Assembly: GCA_037384225.1 (NCBI GenBank)
Contig: JARROD010000178.1
Coordinates: 1-11,198, forward strand
Direction: 5' to 3'
Length of the DNA stretch: 11,198 nucleotides
From: JARROD01 sp037384225
GTDB taxonomy: Bacteria > Pseudomonadota > Gammaproteobacteria > Pseudomonadales > Cellvibrionaceae
A model generated the notes under the pieces. The model was not told the origin of the DNA and did no database searches. It worked only from the letters and a program-made list of their open reading frames with translations. A program made the translations under genes and the position numbers. The first letter of the stretch is position 1. Each line of letters opens with the position of its first letter. Positions 10,301-11,198 of this stretch are shown in pieces.

Positions 10301-10363
10301 CTGCGAATGAATGGAGGGAACCAGGGTCGTGTGTTGCATTTGTAGCAAGATTTTAATCAACAC
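1310..10363 (-). CDS. Trans-AT polyketide synthase, central piece: KS(C-term)-cMT-ACP-KS-DH-KR-ACP-KS
   Basis: An open frame of about 3,017 codons in a multimodular trans-AT polyketide synthase, acting in the cytoplasm on acyl chains tethered to phosphopantetheinyl ACPs. Rough residue order: end of KS-A 1-70, adapter 90-240, C-methyltransferase 275-595, ACP1 665-742, KS-B 817-1245, adapter 1255-1426, dehydratase 1447-1730, ketoreductase 1733-2205, ACP2 2265-2342, KS-C 2404-2836, adapter 2850-3000. No AT domain follows any KS; each KS leads into an adapter ending in an LPTYPF..R.(Y/C)W motif, the hallmark of trans-AT systems. The GTG at 10361-10363 is only the first possible start after the in-frame TGA. 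It has no Shine-Dalgarno sequence and lies inside KS-A, so it is not the real start. The C-terminus (TGA ending at 1310) is caused by the NN at 1322-1323: removing the two Ns joins it in frame to ACP3 and KS-D. I regard it as the middle of one larger protein. Confidence 0.95.
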   Translation of the reverse strand: MLIKILLQMQHTTLVPSIHSQPPNPKIKFTQTPFYVQQTLSEWQADYPRRAGVSSFGIGGANAHVILEEYSPSQQTSRPAAALYQAQPQRYLIAVSAKNEERLAVYLQRLLHFIRRHEKTLNIANIAYTLQVGREAMEARVAFVVADIPELIATLQKDNAGALCHRGNTSKSAQTIKALAEGEVGETLLRMILQQNQLSRLASLWVNGAELDWNLLYEQTGLPCKIALPTYPFSPHRYWLPEPENTGFSRSEEDPEGERDHRGAGLARLDDPVFQKSLEAHATQPALRRFHQGYKDLEKFAHQILMHSFQRMEIMDSTSTEVAALPETFTRFYSAAKHILTRTDVVSAEADWHTQYNRLKQQFPEVRAYLELLVHCVEHYPKILRCELLPTQVMFPDSSLEKVEGIYKGNPFLEIGAGTGSTTETVLKAIGAHADCLEYIYTDVSGFFLKYGRKHFAEDYPFLSFEILDITQPPSIQEKSGDGFDIVIATNVLHATADIKSTLRNVRLLLKPLGWLVLNELTGVQDVLTLTFGLLQGWWLFEDEQYRLRDSPLLSTEFWTRLLREEGFAQTRILGVDPATGIDLAQSVIVAEYSGRTGGQATGPANTVLEHRPVPRAAMSEVVSEVVSEHAPPHSEEISVAITSSSALENELENGLEDEKVRENTQASLQALILSHIGTSTGLKPDEINEKKPFSEYGIDSILGVELIKDLNEALSISLGKTVLYDYTTVAQLTDYIATQYQRQSSLAIYARARNTQVLHSDESSVSHPPHHGHESAVRAQGNTAHGYPTPADSAAFPNLAPEIVPTDGSAAMDTRMGIAIIGMAGRFPMAENLEVFWRNLSAGRDCLREVPPERWSIETFYDTDKGARNKTYSKWGGFLSDIDCFDALFFEISGREAELSDPAHRVFLEDCWHTLEDAGYSDVSVSGTRIGVFTGATRGDYQLKMHHEAGAAVEGFSFHGNEASVLAARISYFLNLKGPSLAVDTACSSSLVSISLACRSILSGECDMALAGGIHICTTPFFYILTSKSGMLSPAGQCRAFDNNANGFVPGEASAAILLKPLEQAQRDRDHIYGVVRGIGVNQDGKTNGMTAPSSLSQTALEVDVYQRYGIAPETINYIEAHGTGTKLGDPIEIEALTNAFRQFTPEKQFCPIGSVKTNIGHTAVSAGIASVIKVLLSMKHKQLVPSLHCDHLNEYIDFRNSPFYVNRTLCQWTPRNGDRRRAAISSFGISGTNCHMVIDEAPALERVEPIARPLYLIPFSAKTESAFQRRIEDFLTWLEREGEAANLGDIAYTLQAGRSHFPWRRALLVNNKQELANRLRCESIQPQWQKPDRDVDKRGTQLLRDFAQLFPAETKTPSLEQRLDDSLFQTQYLKTKYRKILTLLAELYEQGFTPEWEALNPAREAFCRLSMPTYPFERERYWIPQTSLVTPAIPGLATGENLERAGHPLLDGLDFSGSLGSGLTFEKTFNTGDWVVNDHQLADDNVLPGVAYLEMVYTAFRQVTPQPFQFTHVFWLKPLIVRERCKARIILRKEQSRTCFEIQTQAEGVHCTGQLSLLGNGTAPATEIPGAESWLKKVQALQQSSDAQIDAEALYQNLRRLNINHAGFYRCVKRIYLCENQALGEIALDASALSAAGKYTLFPPLLDGCLQVGAGFILHHHRADKPINTLLPYSVERIHYRCAPGERAYVHLYNTAENRFHLTLLNEHGQVCIEFRDLFVQERKDTLSSFFYKPEWKPSPLSLARESSRETERAPVQGPILFITPDRAETLQWQQSLAGRHEPGAVWQIQLGRDTGKTAEQHWQADYLDPRAIVNCLRLGEFPCPARIYFLGGLQAFPSDSLDEEQLFHSEQIGVMSLLRLLKHMIECRWISREIQICILSASAHTVSEHEPVNPLPAGLFGLAKAMVKEYPQIKLLCIDISTQLPDAALVEQLLAQPWGGEERLMALRNGESFVQTLKPVQLLPAAQSQFRHQGVYVILGGAGGIGYELSCYLAETVQARLVWIGRGALDAGRREKLQNIEARGGKVLYIQADADQSDAMNAAIARAKVHFGAIHGAIHSALVLKDKSLANMDENTFLAACAPKVRGSVCFYQSLRGETLDFFLFFSSGQSITCHAGQSNYAAACTFKDAFAHYVRATANYPVKIINWGYWGTVGVVAGADYKQRFAEMGVYSIDPAEGMETIERVLASDVDQVFPIKASREHLLSIGVEFNAGVELGGDTGAENRNAITRLRSENESAGVNEKTSVQYKAGIKSLRANSGTDLKEQVVDYIKGVFAETLKIDKKRIKAGENFSTYGMDSLIMTSVLQAFEKDMGQLPAVLLYENMTAESLAQYLLDHHRETLERQLATRNLSAAADNWPETGQFHAAAKGSKTGTAVEFNGHDGPGDIVSPPEKTTETSAMDIAIIGLSGKYPMAEDLEQFWQNLEQGKNCIREVPGERWEWRDYYSSEKDQPGTIYTKWGGFMDDVDKFDPLFFSIPPIEAHLMDPQERMFIETAWSLLEDAGYRPADIAGGEVSTGVFVGVMHADYETLGGEHWGADNLTTANASLWSVANRVSYLLNFHGPSLSVNTACSSALTAIHLACESLKSGESALAIAGGVNLILHPKHYLRLSAATMISQGEKCRSFGDDADGFVDGEGVGAVLLKPAQRARAERDHIYGLIKASVFNSGGKTSGYTVPNPNAQAQAITTALQNAGIDPNTINYVEAHGTGTVMGDPIEVAALTRAYRHTGFTGRQTCSLGSVKSNLGHLESAAGIAGLTKVLLQMQHRKLVPSLHAEQLNPRIDFAQSPFYLQRKAAPWHPVRIAGQSCPRRAGLSSFGAGGTNHHLIVEEYLPTTDDREHQTPVHVPLLFVLSAKTQESLIEYVKRYRRFLKTREVNPADLCYTLQVGRESMTERLAILFSVQSELLEKLQRWQARVEMTSEGIFQGKVCASTVQSPAPDPMTANNLAAAWVSGQEIDWAAVYHQRQEGAGEPVTPRRISLPTYPFQRDRCWIPEAIKAQKPATTDHKXSIA
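1322..1323. other. Two undetermined bases (NN) that break the reading frame
   Basis: The sequence here reads cgannggtttg-like context (tatcgaNNgtttg). On the coding strand the central piece runs GAT CAC AAA CNN TCG ATA GCG TGA and stops. With the NN deleted it becomes GAT CAC AAA CTC GAT AGC GTG AAT, and the frame continues into ACP3. The Ns therefore look like a placeholder at a join and not real bases, but a longer hidden gap cannot be excluded. Confidence 0.85.
1364..1855 (-). other. Post-KS-C adapter
   Basis: Residues about 2837-3000: VPLLFVLSAKTQESLIEYVK, TLQVGRESMTERLAILF, then LAAAWVSGQEIDWAAVY, ending SLPTYPFQRDRCWIPE (Cys instead of Tyr before the Trp). The helical segment before LAAAWVSG is shorter than in the KS-A adapter and Pro-rich (SPAPDPMTANN). 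No AT motifs are present. It ends some 40 bases before the NN positions. Confidence 0.78.
1856..3154 (-). other. Ketosynthase domain KS-C
   Basis: Residues about 2404-2836, from MDIAIIGLSGKYPMAEDLE to SSFGAGGTNHHLIVEEY. The triad is complete: Cys in VNTACSSAL (codon 2636-2638), His in EAHGTGT (2231-2233) and His in NLGHLESAAG (2108-2110). The residue before TAC is Asn rather than Asp, and TNHH replaces the usual TNAH; neither should abolish catalysis. It belongs to the GYTVPNP type shared with KS-A and KS-D. It is expected to accept the enoyl chain from ACP2 and pass the extended chain to ACP3. Confidence 0.93.
3338..3571 (-). other. Acyl carrier protein domain ACP2
   Basis: Residues about 2265-2342. 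The phosphopantetheine Ser is in TYGMDSLIM (codon 3455-3457), followed by TSVLQAFEKDMGQLPAVLLY and NMTAESLAQYLLDHH. It is the carrier for the KS-B/DH/KR module. A charged linker of about 60 residues (2206-2264) separates it from the KR, and another of about 60 residues leads to KS-C. Confidence 0.92.
3749..5167 (-). other. Ketoreductase domain (KR, structural plus catalytic halves)
   Basis: Residues about 1733-2205. The structural half starts at FFYKPEWKPSPL and includes ILSASAHTV and GLFGLAKAMVKEYP. The catalytic half has the NADPH-binding motif LGGAGGIG (residues 1982-1989), WIGRG, and the catalytic Lys (2087), Ser (2110/2111) and Tyr (2124, codon 3992-3994). The residue four after Tyr is Cys (YAAACTFKDAF) and not Asn, a form I recall as common in trans-AT KRs. 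The region equivalent to the LDD fingerprint reads LKD (2067-2069), with the last Asp kept and no A-type Trp, which suggests B-type stereochemistry; this is tentative. It reduces the beta-ketone formed by KS-B so that the DH can act. Confidence 0.9.
5174..6025 (-). other. Dehydratase domain (DH) with a variant active-site motif
   Basis: Double-hotdog dehydratase, residues about 1447-1730, starting at HPLLDGLDFSG. It would remove water from the beta-hydroxyacyl chain on ACP2 to make an alpha,beta double bond. The catalytic His is in NDHQLADDNVLPG (codon 5921-5923) and the catalytic Asp in LLDGCLQ (codon 5417-5419), i.e. DxxxQ. The fifth position of HxxxGxxxxP is Asp (codon 5909-5911, GAC) instead of Gly; GGC would be one base away. 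The His, Pro and Asp are kept, so activity is likely but not certain. The order DH-KR-ACP is the common one for olefin-forming trans-AT modules. Confidence 0.9.
6074..6628 (-). other. Post-KS-B adapter
   Basis: Residues about 1246-1430. It contains the flanking-subdomain segment YLIPFSAKTESAFQRRIEDF, the core YTLQAGRSHFPWRRALLV, and a long helical LINKS-like part (around DSLFQTQYLKTKYRKILTLL). It ends in MPTYPFERERYWIP. There are no AT motifs. It leads straight into the dehydratase. Confidence 0.8.
6629..7915 (-). other. Ketosynthase domain KS-B
   Basis: Residues about 817-1245 of the central piece, from MGIAIIGMAGRFPMAENLE to SSFGISGTNCHMVIDEAP. The triad is complete: Cys in DTACSSSL (codon 7400-7402), His in EAHGTGT (6995-6997) and His in TNIGH (6875-6877), so an elongating KS is expected. 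It differs in type from the other three: it has GKTNGMTAPSSLSQ where they have GYTVP(N/S)P, and ELSDPAHRVFLE in place of LMDPQxRxF. It should accept the alpha-methylated chain from ACP1 and pass the extended chain to ACP2 for reduction and dehydration. Confidence 0.93.
7916..8137 (-). other. ACP1 to KS-B linker, His-rich, low complexity
   Basis: About 74 residues without recognisable domain structure, rich in His, Ser, Ala and Pro, including a histidine cluster (SHPPHHGHE). It looks like a flexible interdomain spacer. Nothing suggests a docking domain or a protein boundary, because the frame continues without start or stop codons. Confidence 0.7.
8138..8371 (-). other. Acyl carrier protein domain ACP1
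   Basis: Residues about 665-742 of the central piece. The phosphopantetheine attachment Ser is in EYGIDSILG (codon 8261-8263), followed by VELIKDLNEAL and LYDYTTVAQLTDYI, giving the normal four-helix ACP pattern. It carries the chain while the cMT acts and then hands it to KS-B. It lacks the Trp that marks ACPs of beta-branching (HMG-CoA synthase cassette) modules, so ordinary processing is expected. Confidence 0.92.
8395..8418 (-). repeat. Second 12-bp tandem repeat in the cMT-ACP1 linker
   Basis: Two adjacent 12-bp units on the plus strand, ccaatccatttt (8395-8406) and ccaattcatttt (8407-8418), differ at one base. On the coding strand they give the acidic run LENELENGLE immediately before ACP1. 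Like the neighbouring repeat, this looks like slippage-generated linker sequence. Confidence 0.85.
8477..8508 (-). repeat. 12-bp tandem repeat in the cMT-ACP1 linker
   Basis: On the plus strand the unit ttcagacacaac is present at 8477-8488 and 8489-8500, with a third, partial copy (ttcagaca) at 8501-8508. The 12-bp period preserves the frame and encodes a repeated Ser-Glu-Val-Val (SEVVSEVVSE). It lies in a low-complexity acidic linker, where copy-number slippage would be tolerated. Confidence 0.9.
8579..9541 (-). other. C-methyltransferase domain (cMT)
   Basis: SAM-dependent methyltransferase that would add a methyl group to the alpha carbon of the beta-ketoacyl-ACP intermediate. Residues about 275-595 of the central piece. 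SAM-binding motif I is FLEIGAGTGSTTETVL (9130-9083). IYTDVSGFFLKYGRKHF and FEILDI follow, then IVIATNVLHAT with the catalytic His (codon 8882-8884), and LVLNELTG with the partner Glu (codon 8804-8806). The His-Glu dyad and the downstream GWWLFED..YRLRDSPLLS segment are typical of polyketide C-methyltransferases and argue against an O-methyltransferase. It sits directly after the KS adapter and before ACP1, with no ketoreductase in the module, so the predicted output is an alpha-methyl-beta-keto thioester unless a trans-acting enzyme intervenes. Confidence 0.9.
9644..10153 (-). other. Post-KS-A adapter (flanking subdomain with LINKS-type helices)
   Basis: Residues about 71-240 of the central piece. 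The stretch YLIAVSAKNEERLAVYL begins the flanking subdomain that in cis-AT enzymes joins KS to AT. TLQVGREAMEARVAFV is its conserved core, and the segment around LASLWVNGAELDW matches the helical lateral-interaction (LINKS) region known from trans-AT ketosynthases. It closes with ALPTYPFSPHRYWLPE, the motif that wraps back over the KS. No AT catalytic GHSxG motif is present, so loading must be in trans. The domain names are from family knowledge; the boundaries are approximate. Confidence 0.8.
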
Positions 10364-10369
10364 TGCAAT

Positions 10370-10372
10370 TCA
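10370..10372 (-). other. In-frame TGA replacing a conserved Gly codon of KS-A
   Basis: The minus strand reads ATC GCA GCG GCG TGA ATT GCA GTG, i.e. I-A-A-A-stop-I-A-V. KS-B has VSAGIAS and KS-C has SAAGIAG at the same point, so the expected codon is GGA (Gly). A single base (plus-strand A at 10372 where C is expected) accounts for the stop. The frame before and after is the same, so this is a substitution and not an indel. It could be a real nonsense mutation or a base-call error. Confidence 0.9.
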
Positions 10373-11198
10373 CGCCGCTGCGATAAGATGTCCGATATTT
10401 GCTTTAATCGAGCCGATCGCGCAAAATTGTCTACTATCCGTATAACATCGGAACGCCTGGGCCAAGCCTTCAACTTCGATGGGATCACCCAATGTGGTAC
10501 CCGTGCCGTGTGTTTCTATATAGCTGATGGTACTCGCGGAAACATCTGCATTTTCGAGCGCTTTCAACACCAGTTTTGCCTGTGCCTGTGGGCTCGGTAC
10601 CGTATAACCACTGCTTCGACCTCCGGCATTGATTGCGCTGCCCCTGATCAGTCCATATATACGGTCCCGGTCCTCGAGGGCTCGAGATAGGGGTTTAAGG
10701 ACAATGGCCGCGGAACCTTCCGCATGGATAAACCCCCCGTTTCCCTGCCCGAAGGGGTGGGTGAAATTTTCCGCGGTCAACATATTTTTCTGACAGAATT
10801 GCACAACGCGATTAGGGTGCAACGTTAGGTTGACACCACCGGCGATGGCCATGTCGCATTCACGCTGGCGCAGGCTTTGCACAGCCAGGTGCACTGAAGT
10901 GAGCGAGGACGAGCAAGCCGTATCGATACTTATGCTCGGCCCCTGGAAATCGCAAAAATACGAGACACGGTTAGCGATATCACAGTGTTCCGTATCCGGG
11001 CACAGGGCGCTGAACGCCGGTGAGCGTTGAGCCGCCCAAAGCCCGTAGGTATTGGTGGTGACACCAACAAAAACTCCGGTATTTTTCGCTAATGTTTTTC
11101 GGGTCAGCCCGGCATCTTCGATACTGCTCCAGGCGGTCTGTAAAAATATTCTCTGCTGCGGGTCCATCAGCTGAGCTTGACGAGGTGTTATATGAAAA
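10370..11198 (-). CDS. Trans-AT polyketide synthase, KS-A fragment (5' piece of the frame, ends at in-frame TGA)
   Basis: This is the most upstream piece of the megasynthase. It enters the window already inside a ketosynthase, reading ITPRQAQLMDPQQR, so the start lies beyond base 11198; the ATG at 11165-11167 is internal to the conserved MDPQQR motif and is not a true start. The piece carries the active-site Cys in DTACSSSL (codon 10913-10915), the first His in ETHGTGT (10508-10510) and the second His in NIGH (10388-10390). It then stops at TGA 10370-10372 after IGHLIAAA. The same frame resumes immediately with IAVLIKILLQMQH, which is the normal continuation of a KS. The KS extends the polyketide by decarboxylative condensation. 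I infer one gene interrupted by a nonsense codon or a base-call error. A protein ending here would lack the KS C-terminal strand and helix and could hardly fold. Confidence 0.9.
   Translation of the reverse strand, partial: FHITPRQAQLMDPQQRIFLQTAWSSIEDAGLTRKTLAKNTGVFVGVTTNTYGLWAAQRSPAFSALCPDTEHCDIANRVSYFCDFQGPSISIDTACSSSLTSVHLAVQSLRQRECDMAIAGGVNLTLHPNRVVQFCQKNMLTAENFTHPFGQGNGGFIHAEGSAAIVLKPLSRALEDRDRIYGLIRGSAINAGGRSSGYTVPSPQAQAKLVLKALENADVSASTISYIETHGTGTTLGDPIEVEGLAQAFRCYTDSRQFCAIGSIKANIGHLIAAA

Larger units (their letters stand above)
10154..11198 (-). other. Ketosynthase domain KS-A (N-terminus outside window, interrupted by TGA)
   Basis: Condensing domain of the first module seen. The Cys-His-His triad is complete: DTACSSSL, ETHGTGT and NIGH, at codons 10913-10915, 10508-10510 and 10388-10390. 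It ends with the usual SSFGIGGANAHVILEEY (residues 54-70 of the central piece). The region that normally reads CRxFxxxADGYVxGEG is unusual here: FTHPFGQGNGGFIHAEG (about 10765-10715), without the Cys-Arg and with HAEG for GEG. It shares the GYTVPSPQAQ signature with KS-C and KS-D. A TGA codon at 10370-10372 replaces the Gly expected after IAAA. If read through or corrected, the domain should be a full elongating KS. Confidence 0.93.

Noticed and set aside
10361..10363. GTG as a genuine start of a separate protein
   Set aside because: It lies inside the conserved KS fold, has no Shine-Dalgarno sequence, and the upstream frame is homologous and continuous except for one codon.
10370..10372. Alternative genetic code (TGA read as Gly or Trp) or selenocysteine insertion
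   Set aside because: It is the only in-frame TGA in about 3,700 codons. Gly is otherwise GGN and Trp is TGG, the expected residue is Gly, and I see no evident SECIS-like hairpin. A point change is simpler.
1..11198. Promoters, terminators, tRNA/rRNA genes, IS elements, CRISPR arrays
   Set aside because: The window is continuously coding on the minus strand with recognised domains and linkers. No intergenic space, inverted-repeat ends or regularly spaced repeats were seen.

Overview
The whole window is the interior of one very large biosynthetic gene read on the minus strand: a modular trans-acyltransferase (trans-AT) type I polyketide synthase. Neither end of the gene is in the window. Both edges fall inside ketosynthase (KS) domains, and I see no intergenic DNA, promoter, terminator, RNA gene, insertion sequence or CRISPR array. 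The base composition looks like the mid-50s % G+C by eye. The protein style (trans-AT KS domains with long adapter linkers, KR with a YAAAC motif) fits a Gram-negative, probably gammaproteobacterial or symbiont-type, secondary-metabolite producer. That taxonomic guess is weak.

Layout in the direction of translation (coordinates fall): KS-A (11198 to about 10154, N-terminal part missing) and its adapter; C-methyltransferase (about 9541-8579); ACP1 (about 8371-8138); KS-B (7915-6629) and adapter; dehydratase (6025-5174); ketoreductase (5167-3749); ACP2 (3571-3338); KS-C (3154-1856) and adapter; ACP3 (1280-1071); KS-D (962 to 1, C-terminal part missing). No acyltransferase, enoylreductase or thioesterase domain is present, so malonyl units must be loaded by a separate AT protein. 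Predicted chemistry: an alpha-methylated beta-keto unit (KS-A/cMT/ACP1), then a reduced and dehydrated unit (KS-B/DH/KR/ACP2), then an unreduced beta-keto unit (KS-C/ACP3), then transfer to KS-D. The product cannot be identified from this fragment.

The reading frame is broken twice. At 10370-10372 an in-frame TGA stands where a conserved glycine codon (GGA) is expected in KS-A, five codons after its last catalytic histidine. One base change explains it, and the frame is otherwise unbroken on both sides. At 1322-1323 two undetermined bases (NN) shift the frame between KS-C and ACP3, and deleting them restores a continuous frame. Both breaks could be sequence or assembly errors. If they are real, the gene is a disrupted megasynthase. 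The three CDS entries are therefore pieces of one protein of at least about 3,730 residues.

Other points of interest: a dehydratase with Asp in place of the conserved Gly of HxxxGxxxxP, two visibly different KS sequence types within one protein, a methylating module without its own ketoreductase, and short 12-bp in-frame tandem repeats in the linker between the methyltransferase and ACP1.
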